From Desulfuromonas sp. (GTDB taxonomy: Bacteria > Desulfobacterota > Desulfuromonadia > Desulfuromonadales > BM103), in NCBI GenBank assembly GCA_012026975.1, contig VEPG01000093.1, positions 43,882-107,881 on the forward strand: DNA of 64,000 bases. The letters are read 5' to 3'. The notes under the pieces are model-generated. The model saw only the letters and a program-made list of their open reading frames with translations, had not been told where the DNA came from and did not search any database. This document shows, in pieces, positions 44,579 through 53,127 of the stretch. The translations under genes were made by a program, and so were the position numbers. Within the stretch, counting starts at the first letter, position 1, and every line of letters begins with the position of its first letter.

Positions 44579-45250
44579 CTACATGGCCGGCTGAACGGAG
44601 ATCAGCTCCAGGTCGTAGACCAGAACCCCGGCATTTTCCAAAGCCTCCCCCTTTGGCCCCATGGCGGGACCCGGAGGGAGGACGATCTGCCACGTCGCCC
44701 CTTCCCCCATCAACGGCAACACCTCTTGCAGGCCGGGAAGAACCTGATTCAAGGGATAACTCTTCGGATCGCTGGCCTGATTGTCGGTCACCAGTTCCTT
44801 GCCCTTGATCCGGCCCAGACGGTACTTGATGGTCACGCTGTCCTTGAGGGTCGGCCGTTTGCCGCTCCCCTCCTTGATGACCAGGTACTGGACCCCGCTC
44901 GGCAGAACAACAACCCCGGCCTTTTTGGCATTTTCTGCCAGGAAGGCCGCATTTTCCTGTTTGGCGGTAACCTGCTGCTCGGCGACCAGCTTCTTCTTCA
45001 GGTTCAGCAGGGTCGTCTTCATCTCGTCCGGAGAGAGGCGCGGCGCGCCTTTATTGATGGCATCGCGGAGCCCCTCGACCAAAGCCTCGGGGTTGAGTTC
45101 CCATCCCTGGCGCTGAAAATCCCCGCCGACCTGGTAGCCGACGCTGTAGCTGACCTTTTCCGCCTCGGTTGCAAGTTCGACTGGCGCGGCAAAAGCGCCG
45201 AATACCGGCAGCAGCACGAAGGCCAAAATTGCGGGCAAAAGCTTCGTCAT
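44579..45250 (-). CDS. FKBP-type peptidyl-prolyl isomerase, exported
   Basis: A 223-residue Mip/FkpA-like protein. The signal peptide ends about AFAAP. A helical dimerisation region (VSYSVGYQVGGDFQRQGWEL, then LVEGLRDAINKGAPRLSPDEM in part) is followed by the FKBP domain (VLPSGVQYLVIKEGSGKRPT, LPGLQEVLPLMGEGATWQIV). Some usual active-site aromatics are altered (YRLGRIKGK instead of YTGWLLDG-type), so catalytic strength is uncertain. It helps folding in the periplasm. It is a lone gene on the minus strand. Confidence 0.85.
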   Translation of the reverse strand: MTKLLPAILAFVLLPVFGAFAAPVELATEAEKVSYSVGYQVGGDFQRQGWELNPEALVEGLRDAINKGAPRLSPDEMKTTLLNLKKKLVAEQQVTAKQENAAFLAENAKKAGVVVLPSGVQYLVIKEGSGKRPTLKDSVTIKYRLGRIKGKELVTDNQASDPKSYPLNQVLPGLQEVLPLMGEGATWQIVLPPGPAMGPKGEALENAGVLVYDLELISVQPAM

Positions 45251-45569
45251 AAGATCATCCCCTGGTGGTTGGCCGACCCGCCAACTCGTGATTTTTTTAG
45301 AACCTTTAGTCTTGGATTCCGATGTCGCTAGTTTTTACTAATCCTGTTTTTCTCAGTAAAACATTCCTGACGGTGAGTACAATGAGCCGGCGGCTACTTT
45401 TGCAGGTAGAAATTTGCTACCAGGTTTTGCACAGGCAGCCGCGGGATACGGCAAAAGGGCGAGAGAAGGGGCTCGGCGGGAGATAATCGTTGGTGCGCTG
45501 TTATGACGAAGGCCCGCTGCTCACGCAGCGGGCCTTCGTCGTTTTCAGACGCTCAGGCGTTATGTCCGA
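45251..45569. other. Intergenic region between FKBP and cysM genes
   Basis: No gene is seen. A small hairpin GTTGGC-CGACCC-GCCAAC lies at about 45268-45285 in the FKBP leader. A perfect 16-bp stem with TCAC loop lies at 45505-45540. Confidence 0.5.
45505..45546. terminator. Hairpin terminator downstream of cysM
   Basis: A 16-bp perfect stem (GACGAAGGCCCGCTGC and complement, loop TCAC). The T-run (GTTTTC) is on the plus-strand side, yet the gene ending here, cysM, is on the minus strand, where the tail is not T-rich. Confidence 0.65.
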
Positions 45570-46538
45570 TCAGGGCCGGCAGTTGGCGCAGACCGAGCGA
45601 AACAGGGCGGTACTGAGGTAGCGGTCGCCGCGGTCCGGCAGCAGCACCACGATAGTGCCGCCGCTCATCTCCGCCGCAACCCTGAGGGCACCGGCCACGG
45701 CGGCACCACTCGACATTCCGGCAAAGATCCCCTCGTGCGCCGCCAGCTGGCGGGTGGTCTCGAAGGCCTCCTCATCCTCGATCATCCGTTTGCCGTCAAG
45801 CTCCTCCTCGCGGTAGATCCCCGGCACGATCGCTTCCTGCATGTTCTTCAGCCCCTGCACCTTATGACCGAGACGCGGTTCGATGCCGACAATCCGCACG
45901 TCGGACTTGCGGGTCCGCAGATAGCGGCCAACACCCATCAGCGTACCGGATGTCCCCATCCCGGCAACGAAGACATCGACGGCGCCATCCGTCTGCCGCC
46001 AGATCTCCGGACCGGTGGTTGCGAAATGCACGGCCGGATTGGCCGGATTGTCGTACTGGTTGGGCATGAAGTAGCGTGCCGGAGCCTCGGCCAGAAGGCG
46101 ATGGGCCAGGCGGATGGCGCCATCGGTCGCTTCACAGGCCGGGGAGAGCACCAGTTCGGCCCCATAGGCTTCAAGCACGGCGCGCCGCTCCATGCTGACG
46201 CACTCGGGCATGACCAGACGGACCCGGTAGCCACGCGCCGCGCCCAGCATGGCCAAGGCGATGCCGGTATTGCCCGAGGTCGGCTCAAGAATGGTCTTCT
46301 CCGGCGTGAGCAGGCCAGCGGCCTCGGCCTGGCGAATCATCCACCAGGCGGTGCGATCCTTGACCGAACCGCCGGGGTTGTTCCCTTCCAGCTTGGCAAG
46401 CAGGCGCACCGCTGGATTGGGGTTGAGCCGCGTGAGCGCGACCAACGGCGTGTTGCCGATAGCCGCCGGCAGACTGAACGATTCGTCGATCGGCGCAGTC
46501 GCCGAGACAGGAACAACAGAGCAGTTAGACAAGACCAT
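45570..46538 (-). CDS. cysM: Cysteine synthase B
   Basis: A 322-residue PLP enzyme that makes cysteine from O-acetylserine and sulfide or thiosulfate. It has AIGNTPLVALTRLNP, the PLP lysine in GGSVKDRTAWWMI, the phosphate loop TSGNTGIALAM, and a MGTSGTLMGVGRYL segment. The length and the KLEGNNPGGSVKDR form (CysM-type) favour CysM over CysK. ATG 46538 is preceded by AGGAGG, and the gene overlaps the end of the upstream ubiD-like gene by 14 bases. Further upstream in-frame codons lie inside that gene. Confidence 0.9.
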   Translation of the reverse strand: MVLSNCSVVPVSATAPIDESFSLPAAIGNTPLVALTRLNPNPAVRLLAKLEGNNPGGSVKDRTAWWMIRQAEAAGLLTPEKTILEPTSGNTGIALAMLGAARGYRVRLVMPECVSMERRAVLEAYGAELVLSPACEATDGAIRLAHRLLAEAPARYFMPNQYDNPANPAVHFATTGPEIWRQTDGAVDVFVAGMGTSGTLMGVGRYLRTRKSDVRIVGIEPRLGHKVQGLKNMQEAIVPGIYREEELDGKRMIEDEEAFETTRQLAAHEGIFAGMSSGAAVAGALRVAAEMSGGTIVVLLPDRGDRYLSTALFRSVCANCRP

Positions 46539-48366
46539 GCAGCGGGCCTCCTGGTGCCCCGAGGGCATCGACCCGGCGCTCAATGGCCGGATCGTCCTCA
46601 AGGGGGGCGGGATGATGGGGTTTCAAGCGGGCGTCGATGACCAGGGGGCCGGTGCACCCCCAGTGTTTGGCCTGGAAACAGGCGCCGACGCCGTCGAGGT
46701 CGGCGGCCGGATCGGAGCGGGTGAAGGTCACCCACAGGAAGTTGTCGAGAGTCCGCGCGGCAAAGTCGCTGTCGTCGGCCAGGACCACCAGCGGGAAGCG
46801 GTTGAGCGGATCGGCGGGCACAATGGCCCGGCAGAAGGTTGCGAGGTCGGCGGCCGGGAGGCCGCGCGTCCCCGCCCACGGCGGGCCCTGTACCACCAGC
46901 ACGCCGGGGAGGGCCAGGCGCGGCGCGGTGAACCCTTCCGGCAGACGCAATTCCGACGGGAGCTCCGTCGGCAGGGTGCGCAGGGGCACCCCGGCGGCGG
47001 CAACCACCACCTTCGAGCCCTGGTTGAGACCGGTTCCGGAGTAGTCAAGGGTATCGATAGTGGTCCGCGTCTGAAAATGCAGGTCGCGGCGCCAGTCGAC
47101 CCGTTCCAGCAGATGGCGCAGGAACGCGGCGATGTCGTGCAGGTCGAGCCGGGGGGCCGCACTGCCGTCGGCGATCAGCAGGTACTTGGCGAGCGACAGC
47201 TGTCCCTGACCGAGCAGAGCGTTGGCCTGGGTGAGCAGCTCACGCGGTTCCCGGCCGGTGTCGTAGGGAACATAGCGCTCGCTGCCGACAGCCAGCAGCA
47301 GGGGGTGGACGCCGGCGGCATCGACGGCGTGGATGGCGCGCACGCCGGGGATCAGCTCGGGGATCAGGGCACCGGTCATCTCGTGGATCAGGGCCCCGAA
47401 AGTGGTGTCTTCCTGCGGCGGCCGGCCGACGGTGGTGAACGGCCAGATGGCACCGGGGCGGTGATAGACCTGGTCGACGGTCATCACCGGGAAATCGTGC
47501 ACCAGGCTGTAGTAACCGAGATGGTCGCCGAACGGCCCCTCGGGGAGGGTGCGGTGCGGATCGATGTGGCCGACCAGGCAAAAGTCGGCCTCGGCAGGAG
47601 CAAGCAGACCGTTGACGGTGGCGACCATGGGGAGGCGGTGGCCGCCGAGCAGCCCGGCGAACGCCAGTTCCGGCAATCCTTCGGGGAGCGGCATCACCGC
47701 CGCCAGGGTCAGGCTCGGCGGGCCGCCGATAAAGATGTTGACCGGCAGCGGTTTGCCGGCTCCGATCGCCGCGGCGTGGTGGATGCCGATGCCGCGGTGG
47801 ATCTGATAGTGCAGGCCGACCTCGCGCCCCGGGGCATAGCGGTTGCCGGCAAGCTGCACCCGGTACATGCCGAGGTTGGAATGCCGCCAGCCGGGCCGTC
47901 CGGGGTGCTCGCTGTAGACCTGCGGCAGGGTGATGAACGGGCCGCCGTCCCGGGGCCAGGAGACCAGCGGTGGCAGGGCATCGATTGTCGTCGTGTGCCT
48001 GAGCAGCGGGCCGCCACTGGCTCGCTGCGGGCGCAAGTGATTGACATGGGGGAGGAGGCCGAAGGCCTTGCCGGGACGGTGCAGCAGAAGAGCAGGGTCG
48101 CCTTTGGCCTCGGTCAGGGTCTGGATCGCCTCGAGGGTGTCGCGGAACAGGTAGCGGGCCCGCGCCAGGGTGCCGAACAGGTTGCCGAGCAGCGGAAAGG
48201 GGGTCCCCTTGACCCGGGTGAAGAGCAGGGCCGGACCGCCGTTTCGATAGACGCGACGCTGGACAGCACCGACTTCGAGGTAGGGATCCAGTTCAATGTC
48301 GATGCGCCTCAGTCGGCCGGTGCGCTCGAGGTCAGCGACCGTCTGCTGCAGGTTGCGGTAACCCAT
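46525..48366 (-). CDS. UbiD-family decarboxylase, long form (613 aa)
   Basis: A 613-residue UbiD homologue, longer than the 458-residue paralogue at 10994. Family segments are NLQQTVADLERTGRLRRID, LLGNLFGTLARARYLF, LPPLVSWPRDGGPFITLPQV and the active-site region LPEGPFGDHLGYYS. The C-terminal 150 residues form an extra domain. This long form resembles decarboxylases annotated for menaquinone synthesis in futalosine organisms. It would need prFMN from UbiX, encoded elsewhere in the window. It precedes cysM, perhaps in one transcript with the DUF2141-like gene. Confidence 0.85.
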   Translation of the reverse strand: MGYRNLQQTVADLERTGRLRRIDIELDPYLEVGAVQRRVYRNGGPALLFTRVKGTPFPLLGNLFGTLARARYLFRDTLEAIQTLTEAKGDPALLLHRPGKAFGLLPHVNHLRPQRASGGPLLRHTTTIDALPPLVSWPRDGGPFITLPQVYSEHPGRPGWRHSNLGMYRVQLAGNRYAPGREVGLHYQIHRGIGIHHAAAIGAGKPLPVNIFIGGPPSLTLAAVMPLPEGLPELAFAGLLGGHRLPMVATVNGLLAPAEADFCLVGHIDPHRTLPEGPFGDHLGYYSLVHDFPVMTVDQVYHRPGAIWPFTTVGRPPQEDTTFGALIHEMTGALIPELIPGVRAIHAVDAAGVHPLLLAVGSERYVPYDTGREPRELLTQANALLGQGQLSLAKYLLIADGSAAPRLDLHDIAAFLRHLLERVDWRRDLHFQTRTTIDTLDYSGTGLNQGSKVVVAAAGVPLRTLPTELPSELRLPEGFTAPRLALPGVLVVQGPPWAGTRGLPAADLATFCRAIVPADPLNRFPLVVLADDSDFAARTLDNFLWVTFTRSDPAADLDGVGACFQAKHWGCTGPLVIDARLKPHHPAPLEDDPAIERRVDALGAPGGPLHGLV

Positions 48367-48375
48367 GCTGTCAGT

Positions 48376-48960
48376 TCACTCCTCTGATGGCCGCCGCGAC
48401 TCGGCGGCGCGGCCTTCGTCCTGATGCTGACGGCGGCCGGTTTCGTAGCGCATGACGATGGTCATTTCCCGCAGCGGTTCGACCAGCAGGAAGCTGACCT
48501 CGGCATAAGCGGGACGCCCGAAGCGATAATCGGGATAGCCGGAGAAGCCGAACCCTTCCCGGGGTGCGCCAAGCAGACCGGTCGCCATCTGCGCGTCGCC
48601 ATCCTCGTCGTGCAACGCACTGACGGCATATTCGCCGTAAGGGAGGTCGGCAAAGGTAGCGGTCGCCTTTCCATTCCGAATAGGCGTGCTGACGGTCGAT
48701 TTCGAAGCGGCAACGTCGTCGGGAAACCCCCTTGGCCCGGCAAACAGCGAGACGATGGCGCTCCCCTGATCGTTGCGGAACCCCTCGAGAAAGATGGACA
48801 GGGTTCCGGTCCCGGCAGGAAATGCCGGGGGGGGCGCCGGTCCCCGGCAGGACGCGGTCAGCAGCGCCAGCATTAGCAACAGGCCTTGCCGGAGACGTGA
48901 ACCCGCAATGGCCCATGGGCGATTACACACTGCCCATCTGGCGATCACACCGTTGCTCAT
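48376..48960 (-). CDS. DUF2141-like lipoprotein
   Basis: A 194-residue protein. A hydrophobic stretch ending LLTASC is a lipobox, placing the mature N-terminus at that Cys. The body has the DUF2141 pattern: GTLSIFLEGFRNDQGSAIVSLF, GFPDD, ATFADLPYGEYAVSALHDEDGD and FGFSGYPDYRFGRPAYAEV. Function of the family is unknown. The start is unsure: ATG 48960 gives a long n-region without a clear ribosome-binding site, and a later GTG could be used. It ends nine bases before the ubiD-like gene. Confidence 0.7.
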   Translation of the reverse strand: MSNGVIARWAVCNRPWAIAGSRLRQGLLLMLALLTASCRGPAPPPAFPAGTGTLSIFLEGFRNDQGSAIVSLFAGPRGFPDDVAASKSTVSTPIRNGKATATFADLPYGEYAVSALHDEDGDAQMATGLLGAPREGFGFSGYPDYRFGRPAYAEVSFLLVEPLREMTIVMRYETGRRQHQDEGRAAESRRPSEE

Positions 48961-48980
48961 GGTTCGATCCGTGCTAAAAT
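48953..48980 (+). promoter_or_regulatory. Putative promoter of the dihaem lipoprotein gene
   Basis: TTGCTC (48953-48958), 16-base spacer and TAAAAT (48975-48980), about 50 bases upstream of ATG 49029. Confidence 0.45.
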
Positions 48981-49028
48981 ATCACTTTAAAATATTCATC
49001 CACCCATGACCGATCGGGGGCTTTCCAC

Positions 49029-49256
49029 ATGAACCGACTGTTGCCCATCGTCCTAACCCTTGTCATGCTGCCGGCGATCGCTGCCTGCCCCGCACGCATG
49101 GCGCCCTTCGCACCGCACCGTACCAACACCGATTTTCACCGTACCGCCCAGAACAATCAGGCCTGCCTGGGCTGCCATGAGGTCAAGACGATCCGCATCG
49201 CGCACCAGCCATCGGATGACTGTCTCAAGTGTCATCGTATTCTACAAGGAGAATGA
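49029..49256 (+). CDS. Small dihaem c-type cytochrome, predicted lipoprotein
   Basis: A 75-residue protein. A signal sequence ends in the lipobox LPAIAAC. The remainder has two haem motifs, CLGCH and CLKCH, and several His residues (HRTAQNNQ, IAHQPSDD) that could act as distal ligands. A GGGGG ribosome-binding site precedes the ATG. The next gene starts one base after its stop, so they are translationally linked. It would be a small envelope electron carrier; the partner is unknown. Confidence 0.75.
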   Translation: MNRLLPIVLTLVMLPAIAACPARMAPFAPHRTNTDFHRTAQNNQACLGCHEVKTIRIAHQPSDDCLKCHRILQGE

Positions 49257-49257
49257 G

Positions 49258-49842
49258 ATGAGGACAAAAACTTTCTGGGCGGCCCTGGCGCTGGCGGTCC
49301 TGCTGCTCAGCGCCTGCGGGCCGATCATCGGCAGCATGATGGTTTCCAGTAACGGCATCAAGGAGTTTCGCGTCACCAGCGGCAGCCTTGCCACGTTGCG
49401 CCCCGGCTCGCGCCTGGCCATCATCGGGCCGTTCGACAAGACCCCGGAAGCCTTCTACATCTGCCGCGGGGAAGATGACGCCTATTTTGCCAGCAGTTTC
49501 AAGCAGAACGGATTGTTCGCGGCGGAACTGGCGATCCCCGACCGCTTCCCCAAACAGTACCCGAAAATCGCCGACTGGCGCGGCAAAACGCCGGCCGAGG
49601 TGCAGCAGGCACTCCAGCTGACGGCTCCGCCGGACTACCTCATGAGCGGCACGATCCTGCGACGCGACATGGATGCGGCTCCCACCCAGGGGGTCATTAT
49701 GAAGGTCGCCTTCCGGCTCGAGTTCCTGGAACTGGCCACGGGGAAGGTCACCACGGTTCAGGTTGATGTCCAGGAACTGTTCCAGGACGCCATCCCGGCG
49801 ATCGTCAAGGAGTTCGGTCGGCAGATGGGTCGACGCTACTAG
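49258..49842 (+). CDS. Lipoprotein of unknown function
   Basis: A 194-residue predicted lipoprotein (lipobox LLLSAC near residue 21). I do not recognise the fold. Visible parts are RVTSGSLATLRPGSRLAIIGPF, with alternating β-like stretches, and a C-terminus with VQVDVQELFQDAIPAIVKEFG. It follows the dihaem lipoprotein by one base, with AAGGAG upstream, so the two products may work together. Its stop codon overlaps that of the convergent flavoprotein gene. Confidence 0.65.
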   Translation: MRTKTFWAALALAVLLLSACGPIIGSMMVSSNGIKEFRVTSGSLATLRPGSRLAIIGPFDKTPEAFYICRGEDDAYFASSFKQNGLFAAELAIPDRFPKQYPKIADWRGKTPAEVQQALQLTAPPDYLMSGTILRRDMDAAPTQGVIMKVAFRLEFLELATGKVTTVQVDVQELFQDAIPAIVKEFGRQMGRRY

Positions 49843-51239
49843 GCCTTCCCCTGTAGCTCCGGATAATCCGTCAACATCCGACGGGCAGCCAGCCGCCAGC
49901 CGTCACTGATGGTCGGATAGACATGGACCAACTCGGCCAGGTCGGTAACGGTCAGGCAGGTGCGCACCGCTAGCGCCACCTCGTGGATCAGGTCGGCCGC
50001 ACGCGGAGCGAGAATCTGCCCGCCAAGGATCCGGCCGTCGCGCCGGTCGGCCCAGAGCAGCAGGCCGCCGCCCGGTGCGCCGACCACATGGGCCTTGGCC
50101 ACCGCCGCCAGATCGAGGTGAACTTCGGCGACCGCATGGCCGGCGGCCTCGGCCTGAGCGGCGTTCTGCCCGACCATGGCGATCTCCGGATCGATGAAGA
50201 CCGCCATCGGCGTGCCGTGATGGTCCACGGTGCAGTGCCGGCCGGCGAACATGTTCTCCACCGCCACCCGTCCCTCAAGCTCCCCGGCCGGGGCCAGCAG
50301 CGGCGGGCCGGTGATGTCGCCGGCGGCCCAGATCCCCGGGACATTGGTCCGGCATTCCGCATCGATCACCACGAACCCCTGCCGATCGCATCTGACCCCG
50401 ACCGTTTCCAGACCGAGGCCAACCGTCGCCGGTGTTGTGCCGACCGCCAGCATGAGCCGCTCCGCGGTCAGGCGCGCACGGCGGCCATTGATCATGGCAT
50501 GCAACGCAACGCCCTCTGCATCCGGTTCGACGCACTCGACTTCGACCGCGAAATGCTGGCGCAACCCCTCGGCGGCCAGTAGGCCGCACAGCGGCCCGGT
50601 CAGGCGCGGGTCAAACTCCGCCAGCGGCCGCTCGCCGCGCTCGAGTATCGTCACCTGGCAGCCGAAACGCTGCAGCATCTGGCCAATCTCCAGGGCGATC
50701 ACCCCGCCACCGATAATCAGCAGCGAGCGCGGCACACACTCGAGATTGAGCACCGAATAGCTGTTGAGTGCACCGACTTCGCGCAGCCCCGGCAGATCAA
50801 GGGTGCGGGGGATACCGCCGCAGGCGATCAGGATATGGTCGCTGCGGAGGATCTCCGGGCCGGCCTGAACCTCACCCGGGCCGAGGAAGCGCCCGTGCCC
50901 CCGCAGGAACCGGACGGAGGGATGGCCATTGAGGAGTTGCTCGCAGCGTTCACAGCGGACCCGGTCGATGGCTTGCTGCTTGGCGGCCATCAGGGCCACG
51001 CAGTCAACCGGTCCCGGTGTCAGGTTAAGGCCGGCATTCGTCCCCCGACGGGCGGCATGGTGGAGTGCGGCCTTGTGGATCAGCGTCTTGCTGGGAATGC
51101 AGCCCCAGTTGATGCAGGTGCCTCCCGGCACCGCCTGCTCGATGATCACGACCCGCGCCCCCAGCTCTACGGCACATTGGGCCGCAGCCAGTGCCGTGGT
51201 GCCGGCACCAAGGATGATCAGATCGTGATCGGCGTTCAT
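49839..51239 (-). CDS. MerA/Lpd-like pyridine nucleotide-disulfide oxidoreductase
   Basis: A 466-residue flavoprotein. It has the FAD motif IILGAGTTALAAA, the redox disulfide C42/C47 in GGTCINWGCIPSK, the NAD(P) motif IIGGGVIALEIG and the FAD-binding IWAAGDITG. The C-terminus has VYPTISDGWRLAA where dihydrolipoamide dehydrogenase has the catalytic HPTxSE pair, so true lipoamide activity is unlikely. The Tyr at this place recalls mercuric reductase, but the C-terminal Cys pair and N-terminal HMA domain of MerA are absent. It overlaps the acyl-CoA dehydrogenase gene by four bases. Substrate unknown. Confidence 0.8.
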   Translation of the reverse strand: MNADHDLIILGAGTTALAAAQCAVELGARVVIIEQAVPGGTCINWGCIPSKTLIHKAALHHAARRGTNAGLNLTPGPVDCVALMAAKQQAIDRVRCERCEQLLNGHPSVRFLRGHGRFLGPGEVQAGPEILRSDHILIACGGIPRTLDLPGLREVGALNSYSVLNLECVPRSLLIIGGGVIALEIGQMLQRFGCQVTILERGERPLAEFDPRLTGPLCGLLAAEGLRQHFAVEVECVEPDAEGVALHAMINGRRARLTAERLMLAVGTTPATVGLGLETVGVRCDRQGFVVIDAECRTNVPGIWAAGDITGPPLLAPAGELEGRVAVENMFAGRHCTVDHHGTPMAVFIDPEIAMVGQNAAQAEAAGHAVAEVHLDLAAVAKAHVVGAPGGGLLLWADRRDGRILGGQILAPRAADLIHEVALAVRTCLTVTDLAELVHVYPTISDGWRLAARRMLTDYPELQGKA

Positions 51240-53071
51240 GGTCGTGGCTTATCCCGCCGCCAGGTGCTGACGATGTTGTCGGTCAACCAGGCAAAGCGGC
51301 CCTCGAGCAGTGCCCGCGCAAACCGGTAGTTCTCCGTATCGTCGTTATGGTAGAGATCCCGCCGCAAGGCCTCGAAACGCCGGCGCGCCTGGCGGCAGAA
51401 GAGGTCGGCCAGGGCGAGGGATTCGGCGGGCGCCGAAGGGGCCGCGGCCCGTGCCAGCACCGCGCCGATGGCGAACAGTTCGGCGCCGCAGTCGACCAGC
51501 CGGCCGAGCACCAGCTGGCGCCGCTGCAGCCCCTGGCGGTGGCGGGCGATCATGTGGAACAGGTCGCGGGCCAGGCGACGCGTGTCACATTCCAGGTCGT
51601 GGAGGTGGGGACGCAGCGCTTCCGGCAGCTGCACCTCGCCGTCCAGTTTGAAGTTGGGCCAGTAGAGCTTCGGATACCACTTGGCGTAGAACTTGGCGGC
51701 GCCAAGGTAGTCGACCTGTTCGGAAGTTGCCGAGGCGCCGGCGATTTGCAGATGCGGATCAAGGGCCTCGCGAGCGATGAACAGCCGCATGATCTCGCTG
51801 GTTCCCTCGATAATCAGGTTGATGCGCGCATCACGCAGCAGGCGCTCCATCGGCATCGGCGCCTCGCCACGCCCGGCCAGGGAGCGGGCGGTTTCGTAGC
51901 CGCGGCCGCCACGCACCTGCAGGGCAGCATCGGCGCCGCGCCACAGCGCCTCGGTGCAGAACAGCTTGGCCATGGCCGCTTCCAGGCGGATGTCGATCTC
52001 CTCCCGGTCGGCCAGGGCCGAGGTCAGCCAGGTCAGGCTCTCCACGGCATAGAGATCGGCGGCGAGCCCGGCCAGCTTGGCGGCCACCGCCTCGTGCTCG
52101 CCGATCGGCGCCCCCCACTGCTGACGCTCGCGGGACCATTCGGTAGCCATGGCCAGCGCCTGCTTGAGAGCCCCACCGCAGGCCGCCGGCAGCGTCAGCC
52201 GCCCGGTGTTCAGGGTGCGCAGTGCCAGGGAGAGGCCGCGCCCGCGTCCATCGACAATGTTCTCCGCCGGCACCCGCACGTTGGCGAAACGCAGCAGGCC
52301 GTTCTGCAGCCCTTTCAGTCCCATGAAGTCGCAGCGGTGCTCCACGGAGAAACCTGGGCTGTCGGTCTCGACAATAAAGGCCGTGATCTCCGGGCGTTCG
52401 GCCTGCGGATCGTTGGTGCGAGCCATGACGATCAACAGTTCGGCGATTGGGCCGTTGCTGATCCACAGCTTTTCCCCGTTGATGACCCAGACATTTTCAT
52501 CCGCGTCGAACACGGCGGTGGTCGCCATCTGCGACGGGTCCGAGCCGGCTCCCGGCTCGGTCAGGGCAAAGGCGCTGATCGCGCCGGCGGCCAGGCGCGG
52601 CAGATACTTTTCCTTCTGCTCCGGCGTGCCGCATAGTTTGAGCGGCTGCGGCACACCGATGCTCTGGTGGGCGGAGAGGAGCACGGCAGTGGAGGCACAG
52701 TGGCTGGCGATCAGCTGCATGATGCGGTTGTAATTGATCTGGGAGAGCCCCAGGCCGCCGTAGCCGACCGGGATTTTGATGCCGAACAGACCGAGCTGGC
52801 GCAAGCCGTCGATCACCTGCGGCGGGATCTCGCGGCTTTCGTCGATGAGGTCGGCATCGACCTGCTCGGTCAGGAAGCTTGCCACCTTGGCGATAATCAC
52901 ATCGCCGGCGGCGCGATCAGCCGCGGTCTGGTCGGGGAAGGGGAAGAGCTGCTCGACGGGAAGCCGCCCCATGAACATCTGGCCGACGATGCTCGGCCGC
53001 TGCCACTGCGCTTCGCGGGCAGCCTCGGCCACCTCCAGGGAGCGGCGCTCGTCGGAAGGACTGCGGGACAT
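51236..53071 (-). CDS. Acyl-CoA dehydrogenase, long (VLCAD-like)
   Basis: A 611-residue flavoprotein. The N-terminal and middle domains show FALTEPGAGSDPSQMATTA and WISNGPIAELLIVMART. The FAD-side C-terminal domain has QVRGGRGYETARSL, and the catalytic Glu is in IIEGTSEIMRLFIA. About 180 further residues follow, as in VLCAD/ACAD9-like enzymes. It oxidises acyl-CoA to 2-enoyl-CoA, normally passing electrons to ETF. No ETF genes are near. Coupling by ATGA overlap to the flavoprotein downstream is notable. A GAGGAGG box precedes the ATG. Confidence 0.88.
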   Translation of the reverse strand: MSRSPSDERRSLEVAEAAREAQWQRPSIVGQMFMGRLPVEQLFPFPDQTAADRAAGDVIIAKVASFLTEQVDADLIDESREIPPQVIDGLRQLGLFGIKIPVGYGGLGLSQINYNRIMQLIASHCASTAVLLSAHQSIGVPQPLKLCGTPEQKEKYLPRLAAGAISAFALTEPGAGSDPSQMATTAVFDADENVWVINGEKLWISNGPIAELLIVMARTNDPQAERPEITAFIVETDSPGFSVEHRCDFMGLKGLQNGLLRFANVRVPAENIVDGRGRGLSLALRTLNTGRLTLPAACGGALKQALAMATEWSRERQQWGAPIGEHEAVAAKLAGLAADLYAVESLTWLTSALADREEIDIRLEAAMAKLFCTEALWRGADAALQVRGGRGYETARSLAGRGEAPMPMERLLRDARINLIIEGTSEIMRLFIAREALDPHLQIAGASATSEQVDYLGAAKFYAKWYPKLYWPNFKLDGEVQLPEALRPHLHDLECDTRRLARDLFHMIARHRQGLQRRQLVLGRLVDCGAELFAIGAVLARAAAPSAPAESLALADLFCRQARRRFEALRRDLYHNDDTENYRFARALLEGRFAWLTDNIVSTWRRDKPRP

Positions 53072-53127
53072 GATGAACCTCCTCGTTTTTCTCTTGGATT
53101 ACAGCATAACAGGGGGAAGGGCTTTGG

